This document shows positions 21,863-35,383 of a stretch of DNA of 64,000 nucleotides, piece after piece. The stretch spans positions 19,794,931-19,858,930 of the forward strand of contig CAIIXF020000003.1 in assembly GCA_903813345.2 (NCBI GenBank). Direction: 5' to 3'. Under the pieces are notes generated by a model. The model was given only the letters and a program-made list of their open reading frames with translations. It was not told where the DNA came from and made no database searches. This DNA comes from Owenia fusiformis (lineage: Eukaryota > Annelida > Polychaeta > Sabellida > Oweniidae). The position numbers and the translations under genes are program-made. Each line of letters opens with the position of its first letter. Within the stretch, counting starts at the first letter, position 1.

Positions 21863-24800
21863 ATGGAAAGTTATGCAGTAACAACACCAGAGAGACAATC
21901 ACATTGGAAGGAACGTTTGAAAATATTATTCAAATTTCGAAAAGCTTTGATTTTAATTTTGGCTCCAATCATCTTCTTGCCTTTGATTATAATTATTCCC
22001 ACAAGGGTGAGTGTATAAACTGTACATACTGTGTAAGAAGGCATTCCTATTGTACAGGTTTAAATATATGCTGTCATTTAGTCTTTCCTCAGTACTGGGC
22101 ACCCCCCCCCCCCATATGTACTTTGCCGTGTGTTGGGAAGGTAGAGGTACACAGTCTTGAACTAAGGCAAGACTAGTTGTCATTTGACCATTAACCTCAT
22201 GTTACTCATAAGAGAATTTATCATTTTAGAGAAAGGGCCTGTTGCTTTAGTTGTCAGTTACATCGAGAATAATAGTATTCATTTATTTTATTTATTGATT
22301 TTATTAAAGTGTCACCTATTGTACAAATGTTCCTTGGTAAGGTAAGATGATTTGTGGAAATTTTGGATTCTTGCAAATGTGTGACTGTTGCAATCCTACT
22401 CCTTGAAACTTTCAAAAATTAGCCTCATTTCACAATCTTCATGCTAGCTTTGGGGACCTATTCACCTCCAATTCATAGTTATGAAAAATGCGTTTAAATG
22501 TGAAGTTTTCTTTGACATGTCTCTTTAGTCAGGAAATGCATTCACATATAAGGAAAACAGATACACAAAATCTTGTAACTTTATCAAAAAAATATGGCTC
22601 CCATTTTTTGGCTCATTTGTACTTTTGATTAACTTTAGCGTTACCTTAACAATGTATCATCAAAGTTTTGATTTAGAAATGGTTTTACCATTATGATTAA
22701 TCAAAATTGTCACACTTTCTCTGGGAATCAACACTTATCCATAAATAATTATTATGTCATCACCAAGAAGATGTGACATCAACTATTGTTACAGCCATTA
22801 CCACTGGCATTCAGTATTTTTAACAAGTTGTTACATTTTTCTAATTTCAGCTAGGCTTGGGTGGTTACTTTATGTCATGTTAATGCCTTATTCATTTTTT
22901 GTTTTATAATATGGTTACATTATGGTGTTGAGATGTTATGAAACCAATCTGCTTAATTTTTTACATGATCAGTACCATTTCAAAACCAAACCATATTGTT
23001 GTTTTGCGGATTGAATTGATATTCTAGTATAAAGATTTGGCAAAGCATCAGGTCCTTTTATACAAAATTGCCTTTTGTAATTCCAACCTGTTATTTAATA
23101 TTAGTTTGCCATATCCTTATTGGTAACAATTCCATAAACACAAAGCGTTAATGGATAACTTATCATTTGGAATAGTAACAAATCAAAAAGTTATCAGAAA
23201 TTATCTTGAAGAATATGTTTTTTGTGATATATGACATATAATCTTTATAAAGTGGGTTATAAGTTTCATGATGTTAACAGAGGAAATTAATTACACCACA
23301 AAAAATGTTGATTAAAGGGATAACGTCAAATGAATGCATTTATTCTTTTGGTGAAGGCTGAACTATTACTTAACTTCCAAAAACTAGAACTTGTAGCCAA
23401 TTTTCTCATATTGTATTTATTATTGGAGGGAAAAATGATTTGTACATATATGTGAATTCATTTTTTTCATTTTGAACGATAAAGGCATATCAACAGCATT
23501 TTAGTCTAAAATGAAATGATAACCTTTCTTTTCATTCATGATGTTACAAATATGTTTAAGATACCTTTTATCTCGCATTAACACTTTAAATACAAATACT
23601 GAAACCCTTTATCTCATATTAACACTTTAAAATTTAGTTTAGTTACCATTAAGATATAACATGTCAAATTACCTTAAAGTGAACTTATCTGATTTATGCC
23701 ACTTAATTACTTAACCTGGATATTTTTTATCCTTTCTCAGATCCAGTTCAGATTTGAGACATAAGGATGGATCATTAGATGGGGGAGGGGGATTTTTGGA
23801 TTCTGAATATTTTTTTCTTATTTTTGCATAAAATATAATTCCTACCCTACTAGTACTACAGATTACTGTTGTCTGTACACAAATTCATATTTTAATGTGA
23901 GAAAATTTGTTGTTTATTCAATAATATGTTAAGGCTTAGGCGTTCACCCCCCCCCCAGTAAGATCAAAGAACCAGCCCTGTAACTATACAATCAAGTATG
24001 TTTTCCAAAAAGTCATACCCACGTCACTACTCAATTAACTGCGATCCCAACTATGAAACACAAAATATCCTTGCAAATACACTCCCTATCATATATTTGG
24101 CAACCAAAAGTCTCCTTTAGGATCACTTATCAAAACCTCCTTATGTAGGACATTTTTTGAAAAAATCATGAAATTAGTCATAAATTTTCAAACTATTGTA
24201 ATTAAGGAATAAGATTATTATTCAAAGATTGACTGGTTTTGATATGCTATAGAGGGAAGTGAAGCGCAGGATTAAGATATAAAGATACAGTCTTTGCACA
24301 GCCAAAAGAAAACAGAAAATGTATGAAACACAGTCGTGCTAAAGCCATTTCTGCATAACTGAATATGTTTCTAATGAATTTATTTGAGGGAAAAAAACAA
24401 AGTCCTGCTAAAGCCATTTCTGCATTAAACCTGCACATCGCTTTAAAACACAATCTTGGGTTATTCCGGGGTCAACTGTAAAATTTTGAGCTTTAATGAA
24501 AGATTATACAATGGTAAACAAATGGAGCAAATCTTGTTTAAAATACTCACAATGAATGTGTAATTTTGAGGATTGTTCCATAGATTGATATTTGAAGGTT
24601 TCTAAATTTAGAATATGACATCACTTCCTAATTAGAACCTTTCAAATAATACACTTAATTTACTCTTAAAATTATTGAAGAACTGGCGGTGGTCTAGTGC
24701 AAAAATGCTTGCTTGTCTGCTACGTTGATGCATGAAGTTATTTAACTAAATGGTAGCACTTTTATATTATGCAGAAAAAAAATAAAACCACACCAACTTT

Positions 24801-27800
24801 TTATAAGAGGATTAATAATCATGCTGGTTGCATGAAAATGTAAAAATAACACTAGTACATGTCATGTTTTACATAAAACGATGTGCAGGTTTAATAAAGA
24901 AGAAAAACTGTTTGGAACAGATTGCGTTTAAATAAACATCATGGTAAGCGATTTAACTTCTGGGCAATATTTGTGGTTTATACCATGCATGAGCTTTCAA
25001 TTAGAGTTGAAGTTTATACAGACTTTGACATTCTCACTGCCACTATACTATGTTTTGATACACATATTGAATCATATATCATTTTTAACTCATTGAATGA
25101 GAAAGCACAAAAGGCAACATCTGAATTACAATGGAAAATCAACCCCTTTAATTGGCTTTAAACCATATACATGTTACCAATTGTATAGTACATGTAGTAT
25201 GCAAATTCCATGTAACATGAACATACTGTATATTGTTATTTCAGCCAGCAAAATGTGCTTATGCTATCTTAGTGATGGGGGCATATTGGGTGTCAGAGGC
25301 CCTGCCTATTGCGGTGACTGCCCTGTTGCCCATAGTCATGATGCCACCACTTGGAGTCATGGGCTCAAAACCATTGTGCATGAACTACCTCAAGGTTAGT
25401 ATGGCTAAATTCACATATAGGAAACAGCTAGAGAAGGTGAAAACTCTGACCAACTGGATTTGATTTATTGACAAGTGTGGATGGATGGAAGTATTCTATA
25501 GCCCCCCAAAAGTACACTTTCCATTTGCTCTGTGGAACTTTATTTATTTTCAAACATTTTAAATAAAATAGCCTACAGGAATATAAGATTGAATTATCAA
25601 GTACTGTCCAACATTGTAATTGTTAGGTTTTTATTAAAGGCCCCATGCAAAGTTTGAATAAGAAGTTTGAATTTAAAAAAAAAGTTGATAAGACTTCAAA
25701 AAGACAATTGTTTATCAACAGATGCATATGCCAAATATTACATAAATGTTATCATTAAATATTATTCATTACATTTGGTAACCTTATACCGGTATTACTA
25801 ATTTCAGGACACTAACTTTTTGTTTGTTGGTGGGCTGATAGTGGCAGTAGCTGTTGAGAGGTGGAACCTTCATAGGAGAATGGCACTGAGGGTACTCTTA
25901 TTGGTGGGCTCTAAACCTCGCTGGTAAGGAACAATATATTGGTGTATTCCTATAGGCTTTTATTATGTAGAGTGGTGGATGAAAGACCACACATTTCAGC
26001 TTACAAAAATTTTAAAAGGATGCTACTTTTAATCTGTAAAGTTATAATTACATTCGTATTTCTCCAATTCACAATTTCGTCATGCTGTTATATTTACATG
26101 TATATGTATAGTGACTCTTGATAGCAAGTTGTTACTATGGCCCAGCTGTAGTGGCCCTTCTGGCTCAACAGGAAAGTACCTTATTTTGGAGTTCCCGCAT
26201 GGTGCATTAATTTAGGACACTCCCTTTCATGTCCAGTATATGGCTTGTTACACTATAGCTCCCCAGAGGCGCCTTGGGTCATTACATATGCATGTACATT
26301 GCATGGAACATTATATATTATTCTATTGAATTGCATATAACATGTACACAGGTTCTACTGTATAAGTAATAAAAAAAAATTTCCAGGCTGTTGTTTGGGT
26401 TCATGTCAATGACTGCATTCCTCTCCATGTGGATCAGTAACACTGCAACTACAGCAATGATGACTCCAATAGCAGCTGCTGTGCTTACTCAGTTAGGGGA
26501 ATGCAGACACCCAAAACAGATGAACGGAGAAGGTAAGTAGTTGCAGCAAACAATAGAGAGTAACATGTCGGAAGCCATCTTTTATAAAGAAAAAGGCATG
26601 CCTCTTACTAGGGTTTTGAAATTCATAGCAGCCTGACTGCCAATGGCAATCATATTTCACTCTTTGTAATCAACTTGAAAGAACAAGTTGCCTATTTGAC
26701 ATTGAACTGAATGCCAATGTGTAAAATGGGCAATCATGTTTCAACCTCAGTTGTGGACCAGTTACTTATTTATTATCTGATAAAGAATTATCTGATCAAA
26801 TATAGACGTTTTTGAAGGTTAAACATATTTAAATTGTATTTCCTTACTTTGAACAGCACTTTTCCTAAAAGTAGGTTTTTAGTTTTTTTATGTTTTATTT
26901 CATTTATTTACAACACAAAGACCTTGTTTGTTTCAGCAAAAAATGACAAAGAAAAGGAATCAAATATTGACGACGTAGATGCAAATGAAAGCAAGACACC
27001 AATGCTAGAGGAGGATGTTGCCGTAACCATCATGGATGCCAGTAATGGTGCAAATCACCAAGAAAACAGCCTGACTGATAAAGAATATGATGATATGTGT
27101 AAGGGAATGACACTGAGTATAGCTTATGCAGCAAACATTGGTGGGATGGCTACACTAACTGGTACAGGTCCAAACTTGATTTTAAGTGGAAATGCAGAAA
27201 GGTTAGCTAACATTGATGTTAATGTACACAACAACATATTTTTTCTGCTGATGCGGTTTTAATATATTTAGCTGTTGAATTACTCTTTCATCAGTTTTAA
27301 TATGTTTAAAGAGCGACATAATAATACTCAAAAATATTTAATGACTGGAAGTGCATTCAAAGGAAGTTTTTGTTGATGCATTATTAAATATATTAACCTA
27401 TATAGAATACTCCTTTGATAGTTTAGGAGCAAAATAATAATAAAAATGTAGCATTTAAAGAAATACTCTACCAGAGGTATTTTAGTGATGGAGTATTGAG
27501 TATTAAATATTCAAGATAGACGTTGATAATGTTATATTTCATATGCTACCAGATTACATTACTGATAAATAATCCACACTTAATGATGTTGTTTGTCTCA
27601 GTTACAGTAAAACCTCTGTGGATCACATTTGGTACCTCTAATAAAGTGTGGGAGAAGTTCATTTAACATCAAGAAAATGTTCAGGATAGAACTCTGAAGT
27701 GAACCACTCACTAAAGCGTTCCTCTAACTGAGGAACTCCACTTAAAGAATTGTTCCACTTATAACAGGTATAACTGTATTTCAGTATGTTTGGAGAAGAG

Positions 27801-30800
27801 GCTGGGATCAACTTCAGTTCATGGTTCGTGTTTGCATTTCCTACCATGTTACTATGTCTCCTGGTTGCTTGGATCTGGCTTCAGTTGAAATACTTAGGTT
27901 GGAGGTAAGTTTAGTTACCGCTTTCTTCGTCAATGGGTTAAAGTTATTTAACAAGGGGAGGTGCTTCCATAGAATGGCAAAATGCTGAACCTGGTGTAAC
28001 ACTTGCTAAATCTAATGCTCTGTATGGGAATCAAACCGACCCTCAAATACAAATCCTGATACTTTACGAAATGAGCTTTCAAAGATTAAGCCAGGATAGC
28101 TGAGTAGTAGTAGCAACTTACAATCAAGTGTTGTAACAGTTATATTTACATATTTGATGTAACTAGTATTGAGTTTATCCAACATAACTGTGACATAATG
28201 CATTTGTATATCTAAAAGTTAAGTTTGGGCCCCTATACCTTTTGTATGACAATTGTGTCTCTTTTATACAAGGTATAACAAGTCAAATACACCAATGATG
28301 GGATGGTGTGGTGTGGTGGAAGGTGAAAGAATGTATTTTGCCCTTTTATTATTAAATTCATTTGATGTTCTGTCTCTGTTTCAGGACACTGTGTGCCTGT
28401 TTTCTGAAGACCAGAGAAGTATCAGATGAAAGAGTCCATCTTATAATTAGAAATGAGTACAACAAACTGGGACCTATGACGTAAGCATTTTGACTTTTTA
28501 TATTCAATTTAATATGGCGAGGGGTATTTAAGCTACCGTATGTGTGTTTGAATTTAATCTCTTAACTTTCTGGCTTAATTTAGAATGAAGCATTTGTAAA
28601 CAACTTCCTAATTCCTCTCCAACTTGATGGTTAAAAAGAAGTAAAGCTAATATTATAGCCATCCTGTCATTCTATTTCCATCTTGAAATCATGAGAACTT
28701 AATAAAAGTGGGAAAACAAGAGATATGGTAATATTTCTTTTATTCATATATTATTATTATTATTATGAGCTTTATTATACTTGTATCCCACATTTGGGCA
28801 AAGTGTACAGCTTCACACCCGGTGATCGTGAAAATGGGACGGAGGGGGGGAGCAAGCAATTTCTGGTAGAAAAATGAACAAATCTGCAAAAATTATTTTT
28901 TCAAGAAAAGGTTTATGATTTAATTGCTAAACGAATAGGCGCACGGTATGGTAAAATATGTTGCATATTCTACGAATTTTTTTTAGCCGATTCTCTTCTT
29001 AGGTATAAGATCTATTAAAAAAGGCGCAACGCCACCAACGTGCAAAAGTCAATGTTTTTGCTTTAAATCAAGCATCAACGGTCTACACAACCTGCAATAA
29101 ATATTTGTAAGTGACATTATCATCATAAAATTAATGACCTTAATGACTTTAAAAAATATGTTTCCATACGTTGTATAAAAAATAATCGAAAATAATTAAA
29201 ATGGGACGGAGGGGGGGAGGGGACGGAGGGGGGGAGCAATATGTCTATAAGATATGATATGAGATGTTACTTGATACTTTATATCCAGATTTTCCCATTA
29301 TCTCCTCAATTACAAAGGGTCAGGAATTGATAACATGTTGTACTTGTTAGGTTTAGTTAGAGGGGTCAAATTAAGGATGGCAAAATATTCCAGGAGACTG
29401 TTTATCTATAAATGTTTACCTGTCTTAACGTTTTTACTTGCTGATTTGTAGGCATATCATAAACAGCACATCACACTTTGGACATGTATTGTATTGTATT
29501 GTATTGTTATTCACAGCGAAGTAACAATCTACTTGTTATTAATTATGCGATATATTTTAATTATGCAGAATTGAATAAATACAAGAAGCTCACGCGTCTC
29601 CAACTCACGACCTGATGGTTATGACGTCTTTGTCAAGCTGAGATTCTGGCGCTGTAGACTGCTAGGCCAACTGGCAATGCCAAAAAAACATGTTCCATCA
29701 GCCGATCTGACTAGAGAATTTACACTTAATAGTCTGCTAGGAAGGTTCCCAGTGAATGTGCCACATTCATGCCATTGGTGCAACCCCTATTACGCCAAAG
29801 AAGCTTAACAAGTCATTTTTTGAAAATGAAATAAAAATTTGTTAATTATTTGAAAATTCTTTTGTGTGCTTATTAAATCAGTAAGCCATATCTCATCCGG
29901 AAAACTTGCATGTCCAAATAGAAATATGATGCGATGTCTACATTTTTATGATAAGTCTTCAAAAAATAAAAACTATTATACACATAAAAAGATAAACGCT
30001 CTCCTCCAAGATTTTGATAATCCTAAATAAATCTAACTACGAATACAACTTGTTATCAATTCCTAACCCATTGTAATTGAGGAGAAAATGGGAAAATTTG
30101 GATATAAAGTGAAGTAACATCTCTCATCATGTCGTATAGACATTTTGCTCCCCCCCTCCGTCCCCTCCCCCCCTCCGTCCCATTTTAATTATTTTCAATT
30201 ATTTTTTATACAACGTATGGAAACGTATTTTGTAAAGTCATTAAGGTCATTAATTTTATGATGATAATGTCACTTACAAATATTTATTGCAGGTTGTTTA
30301 GACCGTTGATGCTTGATTTAAAGCAAAAACATTGACTTTTGCACGTTGGTAGCGTTGCGCCTTTTTTAATAGATCTTATACCTAAGACGAGAATCGGCTA
30401 AAAAAAATTCGTAGAATACGCGACATATTTTACCATACCGTGCGCCTATTCGTTTAGCAATTAAATCAAAAACCTTTTCTTGAAAAAATAATTTTTGCAG
30501 ATTTGTTCATTTTTCTACCAGAAATTGCTTGCTCCCCCCCTCCGTCCCATTTTCACGATCACCGGGTGTGAGCTTAAACAGAAAAAAATGAAAAAGCTTA
30601 ACTAATTATCTATATAGTATATTAACTAATCAAAGGGTGCTTGATCATTGCAAGATTTTATTGGATGCATTTCATGTTTTTTTCTCTCTCAATAAAAATA
30701 TTAGATATATATTTTGCTAGTATATTTAATATTATTCCCTCTGAATTAAATAGAAACATTAATTTATGTTCCACGTTATTCATGTTTTCTAAATTTTGAC

Positions 30801-33800
30801 AGTGTTTTTTTATTTTATCCATATAACTTGACCGAACATCTTTTAACTTATTGCATTCTAATAGGAAATGGCATTCTGAACCGGTTTTCTTTTTACACAT
30901 TAAACATTTTCTTTCTTCAATAGGGGTAATTGGTTTTGTGTGACGACCTGTTTCGATTATATATTCATATATCTAACCTTTACACTGTCTTAAAAGCTTT
31001 GGTTGCCAATAGAGCATCCAATGAGAAAGTACAGGGTGACCCAAAAAAGCAGAACCCATAACCTTTACTCCAAGATTTATGGGTTCTGTTTTTTAGCCCG
31101 CCCTGCAGAAGAGCAACATTTGAAAACCATATTATCCCCTTCAATCCATTGTCCATTGTCAGCTTGAATATGAAGCACAATGTTTTAATAACTGTCCTTG
31201 GACATGCATTCATGGTGCTCTGTGGTTGTTAACTGCACAATGTCATCATCTGGGGTCTACCTCTCTGAAAGCACAAAGAGTAATATTGTATGTTAACAAA
31301 AGAAAACACAAGGAGATTACAGAGCAATTAGTCAAATAAATCAAGGTAGTTATTTACACTGGCAAAAGATGGCTCCATGGTCTAGCATAGCAACATTAAT
31401 TTAAAGTGTTCATTTTTAGAACTTACTGTGACATCACATTTTCGAAAAATAAGTTCTTTAGTCTAGATAAATACATAATTTGGATGGATTCAATAAATTA
31501 TACCTAATAATCCATAATGTATTTGTTGTACATTTCTACATTATTTACAAAATACGAGACAGACTTCAAAAGGTACATAACTAGTTTTTAGCTGTAGTTT
31601 AGATCTTCAAAATAAATAAGTGAAAATAAAGTGAAACAAAAAGAACACTACATTGTGTTACTAATAATATAAAAGAACTCCAGTAGAAACATACAATAAA
31701 TCAAAAAAATGTGTTCTATGAAGAGCAATAATAAAAAGTACATGATGACCTATGATTTTTATTTTCTTAAAATAATCTCAATAGTCTATAAGTTATTAAA
31801 TCATTAGTGTATACCCCCTATATTATACATATTTATGATTTTAGCTTTGCAGAGATCGCTGTGCTGTGCCACTTTATACTGCTGGCTATTTTATGGTTCA
31901 CTAGGAACCCACAATTCATCCCAGGATGGTCAAGTGTCTTTGAAGAAGGGTGAGTGCCTCTTAACATAATATTGCCTCGTACCATTCAGATGGGATGTTG
32001 GTAAGTATATTATTAATTTTATATGGGGACTTATTCTTCATATTTATTAACAATCGACATATGACTATATGACTCCTAGACTAGACTATGTAATTAGGTT
32101 TTGGGAAAAGCTAGGCCCCAGTATTCCTTAGTATGTAATAGACTGTAAAAATCCGCTCCAGGTTTGTGACAGATGCTTCCACAGGGATGACAATAGCAGT
32201 GTCTTTGTTTATTTTTCCATCGAAGAAACCTAAAATCTTCTGCTGCAAGGCTAAAGGTGAGTAACCATGGTAACTTGTTGTATTCAATAAAATCCGTGCC
32301 AAACATAAATGTGTGTTTTGTGATTGTCATTGCAGTGCTTACAAGTCATCATTATTCACAAATATCCACAACACTAATTACAAGTAGCTTGGAATAAAAT
32401 AATCAGTGCAAATCTGTCACTGGGTAACCATGGTCACAATAAAGAGTCCCAACTGTCTGTTGTAGAAGAGGAAGCAGAACCTGTCCCTGCTTTGCTTGAT
32501 TGGGAAACATTCCAGAAGAACTTTGCTTGGAACATTCCATTTGTACTCGGGGGATCATTTGCAATCGCTGATGCATGTGGGGTAAGTAATATTGTAGTAC
32601 ATATACTTACATATACATATGCTTTTACAAATGCATTACTGAATATTCTGTTATTCATGCTTTTAATCTATTCCTGTTCTATGTTTGCATTACTTTAAAC
32701 TATACCAGATGCAGAGAACATGCAGAATTCCTTAATCAAGAGAATGCTAGGGTCAATCAACACAAAGAAATCAAAAAATTAAAACAACAATAACCCATTA
32801 TAAGTAATCAGATATCACAACTATTAAAATAATGTAATAAAAGAAACACAGCGTCAACACCTGGAAAAGTGTAACAATTGTTACAGATGTCATGGTTGAA
32901 TTCTCAACAATGTGATGAATTAAACATCAAACTCAGAAATTGCTCATGTTTTTCTTTATTCAATGCAGGCATCTGGTTTATCACAATGGTTGGGAGATAA
33001 GATGGCTGTGTTTGCTGAAGTGCCAGCATGGGCATTTGTTATTATCATCTGCACTGTGATTGGTCTGTTCACTGAGATCACCAGTAATACAGCAACTGCC
33101 TCTATATTTATACCAATTCTAGCTCAGTTGGTAAGTCTTTTACTCATTCTAGTATTCGTAATAATCATTATAAGTATAAATATTTAAATATAAATTGTGG
33201 AACATATGATTGTGTGAAAATCACAGCTTATCTTATTCAAAATACATAATTTGCATCACTTGTCAATAGAAAATTGGTCCAATGTACATTTAAATTGAAA
33301 AGCTCAATTAGATTAAGTGGTATAATCTTACAAATATAACACTCATTTTTAGAAATAACAAGCATGCCTTCACTTGTGTTCCAATAGTGGATATATTTCT
33401 AAATGTTTGGAGGGGGTGTACATGGGTACAGACTTCATTTTTCCAATAATTTCGTAGTTTTAGTTAAGCTATTTTGTGATAATTTTATGATACAAAGATG
33501 TCACTACAGTATACAACAGTTCTGAATATTTTAAAACAATGAGGCCTGCCTATCATTCTGTTATTTATTCAAATATTATAGCAGTGTATTTTAAAATTAA
33601 AATCTTTTTAATTTCTAATGAGAGAGTATAATGGGCAACAACATGAAAATGAATCCCTATAAACCATTAAAATGATACAATACAGATTGTACAATATGTA
33701 CACACAAGTGCCAAAGGAAAATGACCAAAAATTGTCACAGAACTCAGCAAAAAAATGTAAGGGTACACCAATCATAAGGAAAACAAAACCTAAATATCCG

Positions 33801-35383
33801 AAACCATAATCCAACATGAAAAAAACAATGTCTAATACCAATAATACTACCCCACCAACATAAATTTGGAAGGGCAAAACTTTCTTTATAATTTCTTGTG
33901 GTGTGATCTCCTTAATCTTGAGTTTTTGTTCCTTCAGGGAGTTGGTATGGGTGTGAACCCATTGCTGTACATGATTCCAGCAACATTGGCCTGCTCCTTT
34001 GCATTCATGTTACCAGTGGCATCACCCCCCAATGCTATTGTCTTCACATATGGAAAGTTAAGGATCATTGATATGGTAAGTTAGCTTGCTCTGTGTTTAT
34101 TTCATTTTAGCTACAATTATCTCACACGAGACACCAAAAGGTATATTGAATGCTATTTTGAATTTCTTAGTACACAGAATATTTGCTTGATCTTTTTTTT
34201 ATATTTTTACAACTGGCTAATGATACTCTTAGGCTACTTTGTACAAATTTTCAGTGAATTTGGTTCATCGGTTGCCATGAAAATACTTGTCAAAAAGTGT
34301 CTCATTTTTTGGGACACCCGATATATGTGCTGACGACAAAGTTCTAATAACTAGTGCCAGCCTTTTATTGAGTTAGCAGCACTCTGAGCTGGTTTGATCC
34401 ACCTAAGGCTTTTAATCATTGAAATGGGCCTGAATATTTTTAAAGGGTTTCAATGTTTTAATGGATTTTCCAAAATTATAAATTGTCAAATGTCCAACCA
34501 TCCTCTTGTCAGTATCTGGCCCCACCAATGATGTTAAGTTAATGACATATTAGTTGTAGGGGTGGGACGGATAACTGAAATACCGAAAAACCGCGGTTCA
34601 TAGCCTTCGGATCGGTTTTCGGATCACGGCCCTACTTTCGGATCAGCTTTTCGGATCGTTTTCGGATCAATATTTCATTGGTCAAGTATCAATAAAACAG
34701 TTAAAAACACTGTTTTACAGCAACATTTTTGATATTCCTAGTCCCTACCTTGTCTGTCTTGTCTGTTGCTAGCTCACTCGCTTACTAGATTCGTTTCGTA
34801 TCCACGTAGGCCCCTATTCGTATCCCTCGGTAATCAATCATGTGGTCCCTGGTACTATATTCTTTAGTCGTGTATTCTAAATAATATGCATTGTTCATGA
34901 AATATTATAACATAAAATTCCATCTATAAAATATTGTTATAACGTGGCATAATTGATACAAATCATGTCAATCAATACAAATCCTTAAAATGAATGAACC
35001 GAACCGAAAAAACCGAACCGACGGCTGATGATCCGAAAAACCGAACCGAACCGAAACGAACTGTCCCATCCCTAATTAGTTGGTTCACCCATTCAACTCC
35101 ATCTGTCTTTAACATAACCAACTTGTTTATGACTGAAAAGGTAGCGTATGTGTTTTTGCAGGTTCAAGCTGGCGTAGTTATGAACATTGTCTGCCTGCTT
35201 ATAGTAACATTCACAGTTCTGACTTGGGGAACTGCATTCTTCCATCTCAATACCTTCCCTGATTGGGCAGCCAACAAAGCTCTACAAACTCTGGGGAATA
35301 ACACTATAGGAAACTCGACAGGTTTAGATCTGACTAACATTACTGCTATATATAATGGAACTTGTAATCTAATATGTGGATAG
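21863..35383 (+). CDS. SLC13: SLC13-family Na+-coupled di/tricarboxylate transporter, 13 exons
   Basis: Exons: 21863-22006, 25245-25394, 25808-25923, 26387-26532, 26937-27201, 27785-27904, 28385-28480, 31845-31949, 32162-32256, 32466-32581, 32969-33130, 33938-34075 and 35162-35383. All junctions are GT-AG and stay in frame, giving 624 aa. The protein imports carboxylates (succinate or citrate class) with Na+ across the plasma membrane. Both sodium-site SNT motifs are present: Ser154-Thr156 in [12 protein letters not shown] and Ser490-Thr492 in [45 protein letters not shown] and [17 protein letters not shown] are family signatures. SNTATT rather than SNTST points to the carboxylate branch (SLC13A2/A3/A5), not the sulfate branch. 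Exon 5 encodes the acidic hydrophilic loop. The C-terminus has several N-glycosylation sequons (NNT, NST, NIT, NGT). Exact substrate and orthology are open. Confidence 0.95.
27605..27776. mobile_element. Tc1/mariner-type MITE, 'CAGTRAAACCT' family, copy 2, at a splice acceptor
   Basis: The ends are CAGTAAAACCTC and ACAGGTATAACTG, with TA on each side (27603-27604 and 27777-27778). Only TATTTCAG separates its end from SLC13 exon 6 (27785). Branch point and upstream acceptor context must therefore come from the element. It is a short internally deleted relative of 18377-19292 and 50989-51858. Confidence 0.8.
28814..30570. mobile_element. 1.76-kb DNA element with about 530-bp inverted arms and 5-bp duplication
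   Basis: The termini are CACACCCGGTGATCGTGAAA and its reverse complement, flanked by AGCTT (28809-28813 and 30571-30575). The arms, about 28814-29342 and 30046-30570, differ at only a few positions. Each arm carries GGGACGGAGGGGGGGAG blocks near the tip and again near its inner end. The spacer holds a SINE-like insert and a short TATTG repeat. No transposase is present, so it is non-autonomous. It lies in SLC13 intron 7. Confidence 0.85.
29577..29735 (-). repeat. tRNA-derived SINE-like repeat, copy 2
   Basis: On the minus strand, GGCCTAGCAGTCTACAGCG (A-box-like) is followed by GGTCGTGAGTTGGAGACG (B-box-like), with a shared tail CATCAGCCGATCTGACTAGA. It matches copy 1 at 7780-7930 and lies inside the spacer of the 28814-30570 element. 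It is next to a TATTG pentamer repeat near 29487-29510. Confidence 0.55.
30658..30972 (-). pseudogene. LINE ORF2 C-terminal fragment with zinc-knuckle
   Basis: Read on the minus strand it gives [17 protein letters not shown], then [17 protein letters not shown], then KLKDVRSSY. This is the CxxC...HFLLEC knuckle found near the end of the reverse-transcriptase ORF in several LINE clades. The fragment is open but isolated, with no RT upstream, so it is a 5'-truncated relic. It abuts the right end of the 28814-30570 element. Confidence 0.7.
31034..31104. repeat. 71-bp palindrome with mariner-like ends
   Basis: CAGGGTGACCCAAAAAAGCA on the left pairs with a right arm ending GGTTCTGTTTTTTAGCCCGCCCTG. 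The central hairpin is AACCCATAA / TTATGGGTT. TA precedes it and CA follows, perhaps a decayed TA duplication. It lies in SLC13 intron 7. Confidence 0.5.
33629..33850. repeat. Dispersed repeat shared with 43430-43720
   Basis: GTGCCAAAGGAAAATGACCA, ATAAGGAAAACAAAACC, ATCCGAAACCATAATC and AAACAATGTCTAA recur in the same order near 43.47-43.61 kb, at roughly 70 percent similarity by eye. It lies in SLC13 intron 11. Confidence 0.5.
34557..35074. mobile_element. hAT-type MITE with perfect 8-bp target duplication
   Basis: It begins TAGGGGTGGGACGGATAA and ends GTCCCATCCCTA. The flanks are ATTAGTTG on both sides (34549-34556 and 35075-35082), an exact 8-bp duplication as made by hAT transposases. 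Inside, repeats of ATCGGTTTTCGGATC on the left face AAAACCGAACCGA on the right. It lies in the last SLC13 intron, 87 bp before exon 13. Confidence 0.85.

Noticed and set aside
26834-27262. Apparent start codon and hydrophobic leader before SLC13 exon 5
   Set aside because: The leader is intron. A clear TTTGTTTCAG acceptor at 26936 gives the correct phase with exon 4.
29577-29690. Functional tRNA gene on the minus strand
   Set aside because: Only box-like words are present. There is no convincing cloverleaf or acceptor stem, and a second diverged copy shows it is a SINE.
34994-35383. 129-codon ORF beginning [13 protein letters not shown] as the true start of an SLC13-like product
   Set aside because: Its first part is hAT MITE and intron sequence. 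The canonical acceptor at 35160-35161 joins exon 13 in frame with exon 12.
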